A stretch of 64,000 bases of DNA from Halomonas sp. HL-48 (GTDB taxonomy: Bacteria; Pseudomonadota; Gammaproteobacteria; Pseudomonadales; Halomonadaceae): the NCBI RefSeq assembly GCF_001314875.1, contig NZ_LJZS01000011.1, forward strand, positions 48,585-112,584. The letters are read 5' to 3'. The notes under the pieces are model-generated. The model was not told the origin of the DNA, ran no database searches, and worked only from the letters and a program-made list of their open reading frames with translations. Of this stretch, positions 1 to 9,226 are shown one piece after another; the first letter of the stretch is position 1; every line of letters begins with the position of its first letter. The position numbers were made by a program, and so were the translations under genes.

Positions 1-1
1 T

Positions 2-1003
2 GATATGGAGCAGATCAATACCCAGTCGCTACGCCTTTCCAAGCTGATCCTGCTGATTGCCTTCATCGGCTTGCTTTACCTTGTGTGGGCAGACCTGCTG
101 TCGGTCCTCGGCTATCTGGATCAGGTGTCGCTGTGGGAGAACGTCGACGGCGAGCTGGTCGACAATGCGATGTCGATTTCGGATCTGTTCAGTGCGCTGC
201 TGGTCGTGGCGTTGACGTTTATCATGGCGCGCAATCTGCCCGGGCTGCTAGAGGTCATGGTGCTGTCACGCCTGACGCTGAAGCAGGGCAGCGCCTACGC
301 GATCAGCTCGCTGCTGTCGTATACCATTGTCGGCACCGGCATCGTGTCGGCGTTAGCCACGCTTGGCGTGTCGTGGGATAAACTGCAGTGGCTGGTGGCG
401 GCTCTGAGCGTGGGGCTGGGGTTCGGCCTGCAGGAGATTTTTGCCAACTTTATATCCGGGTTGATCATCCTGTTCGAGCGCCCCATCCGCATTGGCGACA
501 CCATCACCCTTGGCAATCTGCACGGCACGGTTAGCCGCATTCGTATCCGCGCGACGACGGTGACCGATTTCGATCGCAAAGAAATCATCATTCCCAATAA
601 AACCTTCGTCACCGATCAGTTGATCAACTGGTCGCTCTCCGACAACGTCACCCGGGTCGTGCTGACCTACGGCGTGGCCCACGGGTCGGATCTGGCCCTG
701 GTGCATCGACTGCTGCACCAGGCCGCAGATGAAAACGCCCGGGTGCTCACCGACCCCGAACCCCAGGTGTTCTGCATGAGTTACGGGCCGCATAGCCTCA
801 ACTTTGAGCTGCGCATTTTTGTCAATGACCTGCTGGACCGGCTGTTTGCCGCCCATGAGGTCAACTGCCGGGTGGATGCGTTGTTCCGCGAGGCGGGGGT
901 GCGCGTGGCGTTTGAGCAGATGGACGTCTGGCTGCACCGGGATGCGGGCGATGCGGTAAAAGTGGAAACTCTCAAGCCACCCGAAGCGCCGTTCAGTGGC
1001 TAG
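2..1003 (+). CDS. MscK/KefA-type mechanosensitive channel, C-terminal part (5' truncated by window)
   Basis: The reading frame is open at the left edge, so the visible 332 residues are probably the C-terminal part of a much longer MscK/KefA-like channel; an ATG at base 5 also exists but has no visible ribosome site. About four hydrophobic segments (near residues 11-31, 58-75, 95-120 and 127-155) precede the MscS signature: a glycine/alanine-rich pore helix around GFGLQEIFANFISG, then FERPIRIGD and the beta domain. These channels release solutes from the inner membrane on hypo-osmotic shock. The 3' end overlaps the converging tlyA gene by 4 bases. A short MscS-type protein starting at base 5 is the alternative. 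Confidence 0.85.
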   Translation, partial: DMEQINTQSLRLSKLILLIAFIGLLYLVWADLLSVLGYLDQVSLWENVDGELVDNAMSISDLFSALLVVALTFIMARNLPGLLEVMVLSRLTLKQGSAYAISSLLSYTIVGTGIVSALATLGVSWDKLQWLVAALSVGLGFGLQEIFANFISGLIILFERPIRIGDTITLGNLHGTVSRIRIRATTVTDFDRKEIIIPNKTFVTDQLINWSLSDNVTRVVLTYGVAHGSDLALVHRLLHQAADENARVLTDPEPQVFCMSYGPHSLNFELRIFVNDLLDRLFAAHEVNCRVDALFREAGVRVAFEQMDVWLHRDAGDAVKVETLKPPEAPFSG

Positions 1004-1773
1004 GCGCTGGTGTGCGGGTCGGTTTTCAGCGCATAGAGCAGAAACTCGCGGTTGCCGTCGCCGCCGGTAATCGGGCTTGCCTGCCAGTGCTGAACCGTCA
1101 ACCCCAGTGACTGGCAGGTCTCCCGCAGGCGGGCCTCCACCCGCGGGTAGTTCGCCGGATCGCGAACCACGCCGCGCTTGTCCAGGGCGTTCGCGGTCAG
1201 CTCGAACTGCGGCTTGACCAGCGATATCAGCCGCCCATTGGCGGGCAGCAGGGCGGCCAGCTCGGGCAGTATCAAGGTCTGCGAGATGAACGAGACGTCC
1301 ATCACCGCCAGATCGACGGGGTGCTCGCTGAGTGCGGCCTGCAGGGAGGGCTCATTGCGCATGGCCCGCGCGTTGATGCCCTCTAGGCAGGTAATGCGTG
1401 GATCGCGGCGCAAACGAGCGTCGAGCTGGCCATGGCCGACCTCAATGCCAACCACATGGCGCGCGCCGGCTTGCAGGGCACAATCGCTGAAGCCCCCGGT
1501 GGACTGGCCGACATCCAGTATGTTGAGACCGTCAAGCCGCAGCTCGAGCGCGGTCAGCACCGCTTCGAGCTTGAGCCCGGCGCGGGACACATAGCGCTCT
1601 TCAGGGTCCGGGGCGACCTCAAAACGGGTATCCTCCGGCCACTTTTCGCTGGGTTTGCCAAGCGTCTGCTGCGCGTTGGCCAACGACACGCGGCCATGGC
1701 GAATAAGCCGTTGCGCGCGGGTGCGCGAACTCGCCAGCCCCTGGCTGACGAGCAGTTGGTCGAGTCGCATCAT
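1000..1773 (-). CDS. tlyA: TlyA family rRNA 2'-O-methyltransferase / putative hemolysin
   Basis: This 257-residue protein has an N-terminal S4 RNA-binding domain (roughly residues 3-60, beginning RLDQLLVSQGLASSR) and a Rossmann methyltransferase domain with the SAM motif LDVGQSTGGFSDC and the later motif VKPQFE. TlyA/FtsJ-like enzymes methylate ribose 2'-hydroxyls of 16S and 23S rRNA; the hemolysin name is historical. Family length is about 240-270 residues, so the gene is complete. The start ATG overlaps the stop of the upstream 679-residue gene (ATGA), which implies translational coupling. The target nucleotide in this organism cannot be read from sequence. Confidence 0.9.
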   Translation of the reverse strand: MMRLDQLLVSQGLASSRTRAQRLIRHGRVSLANAQQTLGKPSEKWPEDTRFEVAPDPEERYVSRAGLKLEAVLTALELRLDGLNILDVGQSTGGFSDCALQAGARHVVGIEVGHGQLDARLRRDPRITCLEGINARAMRNEPSLQAALSEHPVDLAVMDVSFISQTLILPELAALLPANGRLISLVKPQFELTANALDKRGVVRDPANYPRVEARLRETCQSLGLTVQHWQASPITGGDGNREFLLYALKTDPHTSA

Positions 1774-3809
1774 GGCTCGTCGGCAGGTTGGTCAGGGGCT
1801 TCGCTGGCTTGCAGCTCCGCGGCGGGCAGTCGCTCGGCGCCCCAGCTTTGGCGCAGGTAGCGTTTGACGGTACTGAGTTCGTCCTCGGTCACGGTGGCTA
1901 GTTCGCCCCTTTCCAACGGGTCGAAGTGGTAAATATAAAGCCGCGAGACGAACTGCGAAAACGGCAGCGAGGCTTCGCCGAAGCGTTCGCCGTGACCCGC
2001 CGTGCTGACTTTGACGCCGTCGCCCCAATCCTGGCCGCTATCGTTGTTGGGGTTATAGAAGTAGACGCGCATCACGTCGTTGGGGTCCAGCGACGCGCGC
2101 AGGATGGTGATGGCGTGCCAGCCGATAAACCGTGCTGCGCTGTCGGTGACGGCAATACCCGCTGGCTGAGGGTGAATCAGCGGCTGGTTGCCGTTGTAGT
2201 AAGGGTGATAGCAGGCGTAGAAGTGGCGGATAAAATCGTCCACTTCGGTGAGCTGGCCCGACGCCACATCGACGTTGATGCGAAACCCGCGCCCCGACCA
2301 CCAGCCGTGGAACTCCGGGTTGACCCAGCGGTGGGGATCTCCTGCACGGCCCAGGCAGCGGCGGCCCATCTCGGCGTAAATACGGTCCAGGTGAGGCACC
2401 ACAATCAGCGAAACGGGGTCGAGGTCCATGGGCAGTTCGGTGGCGACGCCGGAGAGACTCGCCATGGAAGAGATCGCCTGACCTTCAAAATGCATGATGA
2501 TCTCGTCGTCACGCGCGGCCCAGGCCACCATCTGCAGCAGGTAGTCGGGGTCATTGTAGGCCCACATCGACAGCGCCCGCGCCGACTGACAGGTAGGGTT
2601 GTTGCCCTGGCCAACCCCCAGCGGCAGGCCCAGCATGCAGAGCACGCCTTCCAGCAGGCGCGCGCGCGGCGATGCGGTCTCGCCGTAGGCAAGATTGAGC
2701 CGCCACTGAGACCACTCGGACAGCGGCAGGTTGAGCTGGCGCCACATGGCCGGGGCCACGGGCGGCTGATAGAGAATCCCCCGCTCGAGCATCAGTGCTA
2801 GGCCGTAGACGGCCTGGGCGGTGGCCGGATAGACGCCGCCGCGGATCAGCGCGTGGGCCAGCTCGCGGTAGCACAGCAGGCAATCGCGGCCGGTGGACGA
2901 CAGGCCCAGCGCTTCGCTCACCAGGTGGTCGCCTTCTTCCAGCAGGTGGCGCAACAGCACCGCATGATACGGCGATACCAGCCCGGTATCATGCATGGCG
3001 CGGGCGCAGCCGGTGGCTTCGGCCTGAAGGGCGGCCTGATCCATGCCGTCGAGACGTTCGCGATAGACCTCGACGCCTGGGTCTTCACGGCATGCCTGGG
3101 TGGGGCCGTACAGCGAACTGACCAGCCGGTCGGCGCCCTGACCGCTGGCGCCCAGGTCAATCTCAGGGTTGACCTGACACAGCGCGATCTGGGTGATCAT
3201 CTGTTTGATAGCGTCGACCTGAATGGGTCGCTGCTTGAGAATGCGCCAGATTTCATCGATCAACTGATCGATGATGTGTTCGTAGCCAATCCGCTCGGCC
3301 AGGTATTGGAAAAGCTGGCGAGGGATAACGGCCAAGCTGCCCTGTTGTTCGCGCTCCGCCTCGCTTGGCGGGGTGAACAGAAGCCAGAGGTTGATGGCCA
3401 TCACCTGGGTTAGGTAATGATGGGCAAATTCTTCCGACACCAGCGGATGTGCGTAGTCGCCTTTTGCCACGGCGAGGAGGCGTAGCTCGCTCAGCGCCTC
3501 GATCACCACCACGTCGGAATCGCTGCTTTTGAGCGAAAATGTGGTCAGGGTGGGGACCAGAAACTGGGGTGTTTCCCAATCGGAGCCCAGAAAGACGCCC
3601 GCCGATTCATAAGCGTGTGCTCGGCACTCGAGCGCTTTAGCGCCGCCGTCCTGCATTAACAGTTGACGCGCCGTGTCCAGAACGAGCGGTAGCTTCGCAG
3701 GTTTCGAGAATGCCGGCGCCTGCGAAAGCAGCTGCACGGCATCGTCAAAGTTGGTCAGCAGCCCGCTCAGCTTATCGTCTTGCGTCGATGGCTGTTGATC
3801 GGTTGTCAC
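1770..3809 (-). CDS. Unknown 679-residue protein with a papain-like Cys/His/Asn pattern
   Basis: I do not recognise the family. The start is GTG, chosen because AAGGA lies about 7 bases upstream. The N-terminal 380 residues look like an alpha-helical region without signal peptide or membrane segments, so a cytoplasmic location is likely. In the C-terminal third there is Q401 followed six residues later by C407 (GQGNNPTCQSARALSMWA), then H565 in GWHAITI and N586 in YFYNPNNDSGQDWG. The Gln-to-Cys spacing equals that of papain, and the His and Asn contexts resemble papain-fold peptidases or transglutaminases. The gene is followed by tlyA with an ATGA overlap. Peptidase activity is inference only. 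Confidence 0.6.
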   Translation of the reverse strand: MTTDQQPSTQDDKLSGLLTNFDDAVQLLSQAPAFSKPAKLPLVLDTARQLLMQDGGAKALECRAHAYESAGVFLGSDWETPQFLVPTLTTFSLKSSDSDVVVIEALSELRLLAVAKGDYAHPLVSEEFAHHYLTQVMAINLWLLFTPPSEAEREQQGSLAVIPRQLFQYLAERIGYEHIIDQLIDEIWRILKQRPIQVDAIKQMITQIALCQVNPEIDLGASGQGADRLVSSLYGPTQACREDPGVEVYRERLDGMDQAALQAEATGCARAMHDTGLVSPYHAVLLRHLLEEGDHLVSEALGLSSTGRDCLLCYRELAHALIRGGVYPATAQAVYGLALMLERGILYQPPVAPAMWRQLNLPLSEWSQWRLNLAYGETASPRARLLEGVLCMLGLPLGVGQGNNPTCQSARALSMWAYNDPDYLLQMVAWAARDDEIIMHFEGQAISSMASLSGVATELPMDLDPVSLIVVPHLDRIYAEMGRRCLGRAGDPHRWVNPEFHGWWSGRGFRINVDVASGQLTEVDDFIRHFYACYHPYYNGNQPLIHPQPAGIAVTDSAARFIGWHAITILRASLDPNDVMRVYFYNPNNDSGQDWGDGVKVSTAGHGERFGEASLPFSQFVSRLYIYHFDPLERGELATVTEDELSTVKRYLRQSWGAERLPAAELQASEAPDQPADEP

Positions 3810-4077
3810 GTTGATTCCTTGTCCCGGGTGTGCGGGGATTATACATGGAAGTCGCGACCTGCTTGGTGTTTTAGTCGATCACGACGCGTAAGTGCTTACT
3901 CTGTTTCAAGGTAGATCATTCATCCATGAGTACCATAAGCCATAACATGTATCACCCTAGCTGTCGCCGGTCGCGTCGGCCATGCTCTGTTTGGCCAGGC
4001 GGCAAACGCATGTGAAGTTGGATATGTTAGGCTGTGAGGTCAATAGAACGTTCCAGTGGCAAGAGGGAAAGGCCAAG

Positions 4078-4404
4078 ATGGCGGCCAAGCCGATTTACCG
4101 AGTGGTGGTGCACCAGCAGGGTGAAATTTGGGATTTATACGTACGCGAGATATTTCAAAGCGAACTCTGGGGCTTTATTGAAGTCGAGGAGTTTGTCTTT
4201 GAAGATGCGTCGCGAGTGGTGATCGATCCTGCCAGTGAAAAATTGCAGCACACCTTCGAAGGCGTCAAGCGAAGCTACCTTCCGCTCAACGCCATCGTGC
4301 GTATCGATGAAGTGGAACGTGAGGGACCTTTGAAAGCCGTTAAAAGTGATGCGCGGGTGGCGGAGTTTCCACGTCCTTTCCCACTGCCTCCGCGCGGAGA
4401 TTAG
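4078..4404 (+). CDS. DUF1820 family protein
   Basis: The 108-residue product starting MAAKPIYRVVVHQQGEIWDL matches the DUF1820 family, found across gammaproteobacteria and of unknown function; the conserved stretches include GFIEVEEFVF, FEGVKRSYLPL and IVRIDEVEREG. I chose the ATG at 4078 because AAGAGGG lies just upstream and family members begin with this peptide; in-frame ATGs further upstream (from 3982) would add an unconserved extension. There is no signal peptide and no membrane segment. The 268 bases between it and the divergent 679-residue gene hold both promoters, which I could not define. Confidence 0.85.
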   Translation: MAAKPIYRVVVHQQGEIWDLYVREIFQSELWGFIEVEEFVFEDASRVVIDPASEKLQHTFEGVKRSYLPLNAIVRIDEVEREGPLKAVKSDARVAEFPRPFPLPPRGD

Positions 4405-4453
4405 TCATGTGAGCGTGGCCCAGCAGGCTGCGTATTAATTAGGACATTATGTC

Positions 4454-5089
4454 ATGCAAGTAACTCAATTTTGTCATCGTTACCGGGCGGTTGCCGCCGG
4501 TGTATTGGTCAGTGTGTGGTGTGTTAATGGGGCCGCTCAGTCAGACAGTAACGCCTGGGTAACCGACGAACTTTCAACCTATGTGCGCAGTGGCCCAACC
4601 GATGGCTATCGCATTGTGGGGACCCTTAGTGCCGGCGAGCAGGTCGAGGTGCTGGAAACCAACGGTGACTACTCCCGTGTGCGTGGTGACGATGACGAAG
4701 CCGTGTGGATTTTGAGTGAGGAACTGCAACAAACGCCTAGCGCCAGCGAGCAACTGCCCGAACTTGAATCGCAAGTAGAATCGCTAACGGAAGAGTTAGA
4801 CGGTATCAACGAAGAGTGGGAGCAGCGCGTGGCGAGCATGCGAGAAACACTGGATGCCCGCGAGCAGCGCATTGACGAACTAGAAACGCGCAATGACCAA
4901 CTGGGTAGCGACGCCGATGAATCGAGCGAGAAAGTGCGGTCACTGGAAGCGCGGCTCGATACTCAAGAGGAAGACTTGCTGTTGCGCTACTTCATGTACG
5001 GCGGCGGCGTTGCCGGTGCCGGTCTGGTGGTCGGGCTTATCGTGCCGCACCTGCCGCGGCGGCGTAAAAAGCGCGATCGCTGGTTTTGA
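4454..5089 (+). CDS. SH3b-domain, coiled-coil, single-TM envelope protein (TIGR04211 / YgiM type)
   Basis: The 211-residue protein has an N-terminal signal sequence (about residues 1-29, ending NGAAQSD), a bacterial SH3 domain (about residues 33-95; WVTDELSTYVRSGPTDGYRI), a long charged coiled coil (about 100-175), one transmembrane helix (about 178-197) and a basic tail with PRRRKKR. This order is that of the TIGR04211 / E. coli YgiM family. Topology predicts the SH3 and coiled-coil parts in the periplasm and the basic tail in the cytoplasm. SH3b domains often contact peptidoglycan. The gene is followed after 16 bases by tpm, so the two may be cotranscribed. Confidence 0.85.
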   Translation: MQVTQFCHRYRAVAAGVLVSVWCVNGAAQSDSNAWVTDELSTYVRSGPTDGYRIVGTLSAGEQVEVLETNGDYSRVRGDDDEAVWILSEELQQTPSASEQLPELESQVESLTEELDGINEEWEQRVASMRETLDAREQRIDELETRNDQLGSDADESSEKVRSLEARLDTQEEDLLLRYFMYGGGVAGAGLVVGLIVPHLPRRRKKRDRWF

Positions 5090-5105
5090 TGCTGGGTGAG
5101 CGGGA

Positions 5106-5738
5106 ATGACGGATCTCTGGCGTGCCAGATGGCGGGAAGGTCGTATCGGCTTTCATTTGCCCCAGCCGCATCATGCGTTAAGACGCTACTGGCCGTCGCT
5201 TGGCGTACCGGAACGCGCCAAGGTGCTGGTGCCGCTGTGCGGCAAAACCCTGGATATGCGCTGGCTTGCCGAGGCAAACCATCCCGTTCTCGGGGTCGAG
5301 CTTGCGCCGGAAGCGGTCGAACAGTTTCTGGCCGACTCATCGGTGCCGGTATCGCGCTACCAGCAGGCCGGGTTTACGATCTGCCGCCAGGGCAGTATTG
5401 AGCTGTGGTGCGGCGATTTCTTTCACCTGCATATCCAGCAGGCCGACGAGGTCGGGGCGTTCTACGACCGTGCTGCCCTGATCGCGCTGCCGGAAGCAAC
5501 GCGCCAGCGCTATGCTTTCCATCTCGCGCAGCTGGTACCCCCCGGGGCCGAAGGGTTGCTGGTCAGCCTGACCCACGATGGGGACAAGGCCGGGCCACCC
5601 TTTAGCGTCCCAAACCAAGAGGTCGAGACGCTGCTGTCACCCAACTTCCGGCTGACGCTGCTGGAGGAAAGCGAACCGGATGACCGGGGGTTTTGTGAAA
5701 AGGTATGGCATCTGGTGCGCCGGGGGCCGCTGGCCTAG
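5106..5738 (+). CDS. tpm: Thiopurine S-methyltransferase family protein
   Basis: This 210-residue protein carries the features of bacterial thiopurine methyltransferase: N-terminal WRARWREGRIGFH, the SAM-binding stretch VLVPLCGKTLDMRWLA, GVELAPEAVEQF and the later YDRAALIALP. The enzyme transfers a methyl group from SAM to sulfur, selenium or tellurium compounds; bacterial homologues confer tellurite and selenite resistance. It is cytosolic and full length. It converges on the YajG-type lipoprotein gene with a 48-base gap holding only a weak GC-rich dyad. The physiological substrate in this organism is not known. Confidence 0.93.
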   Translation: MTDLWRARWREGRIGFHLPQPHHALRRYWPSLGVPERAKVLVPLCGKTLDMRWLAEANHPVLGVELAPEAVEQFLADSSVPVSRYQQAGFTICRQGSIELWCGDFFHLHIQQADEVGAFYDRAALIALPEATRQRYAFHLAQLVPPGAEGLLVSLTHDGDKAGPPFSVPNQEVETLLSPNFRLTLLEESEPDDRGFCEKVWHLVRRGPLA

Positions 5739-5786
5739 CCAGCGGCTGTCGAACAAGCTGACACGCAGGGGGCGGCCGGTGGCCGT

Positions 5787-6380
5787 CTAGCGGGCCAGCA
5801 GCCGGCCCAGGTCTTCATCGCTGAAGGCGCGATTGAGGGCGTCACCCAGCAGGTCGTTGAGCATTCGGGTGTTGGTGTCCTTGTCGGGCTTCACCGCGTA
5901 TTCCTGGCTGCGCCGTGACGTATAGGTGCCGGTGTAGGTGGTGCCGTCATTGCGGACGATGGCGCGCAACACACCTTCCAGGCGGGCCTCGTCGATCAAT
6001 GGCTGATCGCTGTTGCCCTGGGCGTAGGAGAGACTATCCAGTTCCAGCGTCAGGCTGGGGCGCCCTTCGGCGGCTTCGCGGGTGGGGGTAAAGCCCATGT
6101 CGGCCACCGCGCGCTCGGCTTCCTGCTGCAAACGCGGAATGACTTCATGGCTGTTGACGGTAATCTGCGCGGTGGACATGCCGCCGCCGGCACGGTTGCC
6201 GATCACTTCGCTTTCGCGTCCGTCCTGCGCCAGGACGGTGATTTCCTGACCGTCGCCCACCGATGCGACGTCGGCGGTACGTTCGGGGGAAAGCTGCAGA
6301 TAATGGGGGCTGGCACACCCCGCCAACCAGACGCTGGCCAGCAGGGCTGCTGATAAATTGAACAATTGACGCCGTAACAT
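5787..6380 (-). CDS. YajG-type lipoprotein
   Basis: The product is 197 residues when started at the ATG encoding MLRRQLFNLS; GGAG lies 7 bases upstream, while a GTG four codons earlier would include that ribosome site in the coding region. A lipobox LAGC follows a short hydrophobic stretch, so the protein is exported and lipidated at about Cys22. The remainder, with DGQEITVLAQDGR, the repeated turn motifs and a C-terminal helix rich in acidic residues, resembles the YajG lipoprotein family of unknown function. The gene lies immediately upstream of, and on the same strand as, nothing obvious; cysA ends 45 bases on the other side. Confidence 0.75.
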   Translation of the reverse strand: MLRRQLFNLSAALLASVWLAGCASPHYLQLSPERTADVASVGDGQEITVLAQDGRESEVIGNRAGGGMSTAQITVNSHEVIPRLQQEAERAVADMGFTPTREAAEGRPSLTLELDSLSYAQGNSDQPLIDEARLEGVLRAIVRNDGTTYTGTYTSRRSQEYAVKPDKDTNTRMLNDLLGDALNRAFSDEDLGRLLAR

Positions 6381-6425
6381 GAGGATCTCCACTTTTTTAG
6401 GGCCTTACAGGACGTCAAGTATACC

Positions 6426-7523
6426 TTAACTGACGTCGGCAAGTGACGCGTCCTGAACCGCGTCGGCATCCTTGAAACGGTGCCAGTGGCGCAGGTGGGC
6501 GTACAGCCGCTGGCCGCGTTTCATCGCCAGGCGGTTGAAGTCGGCATGGCGCACCGTGGCTAGCCACGGCTTGGCCAGCCAGTCGGCTTCGAGTTCCACG
6601 CGGACTTCCGCGCCGACGGGGGAGATCGCGGTAATGGTCACCGGCAGGTGGCTATCGGCACTGGGCTGCTCGGCCAGGCGGATTTCGTGGGGGCGCAGCA
6701 GCAGTTCTTCGTCGCCGTCCGGCAGGTCCACCGCCACATGGGCGTCACCGCAGGTGAGCGTGCCGTTTTGCACCTTGCCTTCTAGATAGTTAACGTCGCC
6801 CAAAAATTCAAACACAAAGCGGTTTTTCGGCGCGCGATAGAGCGTTTCCGGGGTGTCAATTTGCTCGATACGCCCATTGCTCATCACCACCACGCGGTCG
6901 GATAGCTCAAGGGCTTCTTCCTGGTCATGGGTGACGAATACGCTGGTGAAGTTGAACTCTTCGTGCAGATGACGCAGCCAGCGGCGTAGTTCCTGACGCA
7001 CTTTGGCATCAAGCGCGCCGAATGGCTCATCAAGCAGCAGTACATCCGGCTCGACGGCTAGCGCACGAGCAAGTGAAACGCGCTGTTGCTGGCCGCCGGA
7101 CAGCTGCGCCGGGTAGCGATTGGCAAAGGCTTCAAGTTTGACCATCTCAAGCAGGCGATATACCCGGGCGCGAATATCCTGGGCAGAGGGTCGCTGCGCG
7201 CGTGGCATGACGGTCAAGCCAAACGCGACGTTGTCATAGACGCTCATATGACGGAATAACGCATAATGCTGAAACACAAACCCAATTCGGCGGTCGCGCA
7301 CGTGAACGTGGGTGACGTCGCGCTCGCCAAATAAAATCTTACCGGGCGTCGGCGTGCGGTCGGCGTTTTCCAGGCCCGCGATAATGCGCAGCAGGGTGGT
7401 CTTACCCGAGCCGGAAGGGCCCAGTAAGCCGACCAATTCGCCTTCCTGGATATCCAGATTGATTGGCTCCAGCGCTTGAGTTGCACCAAAGTGCTTGGCG
7501 ATATTCTGTAAGCGAATGCTCAT
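6426..7523 (-). CDS. cysA: Sulfate/thiosulfate ABC transporter ATPase CysA
   Basis: The 365-residue ATPase shows Walker [12 protein letters not shown], the ABC signature [15 protein letters not shown], Walker [14 protein letters not shown] and the switch histidine in [11 protein letters not shown], followed by a C-terminal TOBE-like regulatory region (about residues 240-360). It energises sulfate and thiosulfate import through CysT/CysW. The start [13 protein letters not shown] at 7523 overlaps the cysW stop (ATGA); an upstream ATG would push ten extra residues into cysW. It is the last gene of the cysP-cysT-cysW-cysA operon, and regulation by CysB (encoded at 39.5 kb) is expected from the pathway. 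Confidence 0.96.
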   Translation of the reverse strand: MSIRLQNIAKHFGATQALEPINLDIQEGELVGLLGPSGSGKTTLLRIIAGLENADRTPTPGKILFGERDVTHVHVRDRRIGFVFQHYALFRHMSVYDNVAFGLTVMPRAQRPSAQDIRARVYRLLEMVKLEAFANRYPAQLSGGQQQRVSLARALAVEPDVLLLDEPFGALDAKVRQELRRWLRHLHEEFNFTSVFVTHDQEEALELSDRVVVMSNGRIEQIDTPETLYRAPKNRFVFEFLGDVNYLEGKVQNGTLTCGDAHVAVDLPDGDEELLLRPHEIRLAEQPSADSHLPVTITAISPVGAEVRVELEADWLAKPWLATVRHADFNRLAMKRGQRLYAHLRHWHRFKDADAVQDASLADVS

Positions 7524-8347
7524 GCAAATGCCTCCCGGCGCGACGCGCGCCATTCCAGCCCCGCCTTGGCGGCGAGCGTCAGTAGGGCGATCAATGCGAG
7601 TAGGGCCGCGCAGGCAAAAGCCCCCACGGCGTTGTAATCCTGGTAAAGCTGCTCCAGGTGCAGGGGCAGCGTGTTGGTCTGGCCGCGAATGGCCCCTGAG
7701 ACGACGGATACTGCGCCAAATTCGCCCACCGCGCGGGCGTTGGTCAGGATAATTCCGTAGAGTAGCGCCCAGCGGATATTAGGCAGCGTAACGCGTCGAA
7801 ACGTCGTCCAGCCCGATGCGCCGAGCACAACGGCAGCCTCTTCTTCCCGCGATCCCTGGGCCTGCATCAGCGGTATCAGTTCTCGGGCCACAAAGGGGCA
7901 GGTGACGAAGATGGTCACCATCAAAATACCCGGCCAGGAAAACATCAGCTGAATGTCGTAGCTGTCCAGCCAGCCGCCGATCCAGCCATTGCGTCCGTAG
8001 AGCAACAGATAAATAAGACCGGCCACGACGGGAGACACCGCGAAGGGGATATCAATCAGCGTTTGTAGCAACCGCCGGCCAGGAAAGCTGAAACGCGTCA
8101 CCAGCCAGGCAAGCGCAACGCCGAACACCAGGCAAACCGGTATCGTGAGCAGGGCAATGCCAAGCGTAAGGCCGATGGCGTGTAGCGTATAAAAGTCACT
8201 GACGTTAGACCAAAAAACGCTGACACCCTGGGAAAACGCCTGGGCAAAGATAGCCACTAGCGGGAGCAGTAGAAAAAGCCCTGAAAGCCCCACGGCCATC
8301 GCAATCAACAGGCGGCGGACAAGCGGTGCGTCTCCAATCCGTTGCAT
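7520..8347 (-). CDS. cysW: Sulfate/thiosulfate ABC transporter permease CysW
   Basis: This 275-residue inner-membrane permease has about six transmembrane helices and the cytoplasmic EAA loop [19 protein letters not shown], which docks on CysA. It forms the heterodimeric channel with CysT. The C-terminal part contains [16 protein letters not shown], typical of CysW. The gene overlaps cysT by one base and cysA by four, indicating a tightly coupled operon. Confidence 0.96.
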   Translation of the reverse strand: MQRIGDAPLVRRLLIAMAVGLSGLFLLLPLVAIFAQAFSQGVSVFWSNVSDFYTLHAIGLTLGIALLTIPVCLVFGVALAWLVTRFSFPGRRLLQTLIDIPFAVSPVVAGLIYLLLYGRNGWIGGWLDSYDIQLMFSWPGILMVTIFVTCPFVARELIPLMQAQGSREEEAAVVLGASGWTTFRRVTLPNIRWALLYGIILTNARAVGEFGAVSVVSGAIRGQTNTLPLHLEQLYQDYNAVGAFACAALLALIALLTLAAKAGLEWRASRREAFA

Positions 8348-9201
8348 TACGCTTTTCCTCCATGCAAGCGGCGCACGAAACGGCCTTGCCAGATATTGAT
8401 CGCCAGTAGCAAGGCAAGCGAGACAAATAGCACCACCGACGCAATGGCCGATGCACCCACGTAGTCATATTCCTGGAGCTTGATGAAGATCATCAGTGCC
8501 GTGATCTCGGTTTCGTAAGGCATGTTGCCTGCGATAAAAATAATTGCCCCGAATTCGCCGAGCGAGCGTACAAATGCAAGCCCCGTTCCGGTCACCAGGG
8601 CTGGCCATAGATGGGGCATTATGACGCGACGAAAGGCAACGCCGTCGGTGGCCCCCAGCGACATGGCGGCTTCGTCCACCTCAACGGGCATGTCCTCTAA
8701 CACCGGCTGAACGGTGCGAACCACAAACGGGATACTGGTGAATGCCATGGCCAGGGCGATTCCAACCCAGGTCTGGGCAACGGGCAGGTCGAGCGCTTCT
8801 AGCCAGCTGCCCATCCAGCCATTGCTTGAATAAAGCGTTGCAAGCGTAATGCCCGCCACTGCGGTTGGCAGTGCGAAGGGCAGGTCCATCAGCGCATCCA
8901 ACAGTCGCTTGCCGGGGAAGGTGTAGCGCACCAATACCCAGGCCAGCAACAAACCAAACACAGCGTTGATCAACGCCGCGACCGCCGCCGCTCCGATGGT
9001 GACCATGTAGCTGGCAACCACACGGCCTTCGGTGATAATGGTCCAGTACTCAGCAAAGCTCAGCCCGGCCAACTGGCCGAAAAGCCCGGTAATGGGTAGC
9101 AGCAGTACCAGCGAAATAAACAGCACGCTGATACCCATGGAAAGACCAAATCCGGGCAGCACACGCGCGCTGCCGGACTGACGAAGGACGAAGTGGCTCA
9201 T
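8347..9201 (-). CDS. cysT: Sulfate/thiosulfate ABC transporter permease CysT (CysU)
   Basis: The 284-residue permease starts MSHFVLRQSGSARVLPGFGLS and has about six transmembrane helices, the motif LMDLPFALPTAVAGITL and the EAA loop VDEAAMSLGATDGVAFRRV. FVRSLGEFGAIIFIAGN near the C terminus is characteristic of CysT. It pairs with CysW to form the sulfate channel. It starts 25 bases after the end of cysP and ends in a one-base overlap with cysW. Confidence 0.96.
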   Translation of the reverse strand: MSHFVLRQSGSARVLPGFGLSMGISVLFISLVLLLPITGLFGQLAGLSFAEYWTIITEGRVVASYMVTIGAAAVAALINAVFGLLLAWVLVRYTFPGKRLLDALMDLPFALPTAVAGITLATLYSSNGWMGSWLEALDLPVAQTWVGIALAMAFTSIPFVVRTVQPVLEDMPVEVDEAAMSLGATDGVAFRRVIMPHLWPALVTGTGLAFVRSLGEFGAIIFIAGNMPYETEITALMIFIKLQEYDYVGASAIASVVLFVSLALLLAINIWQGRFVRRLHGGKA

Positions 9202-9226
9202 AGCTCAACCTGACGGGGCAAAGAAA

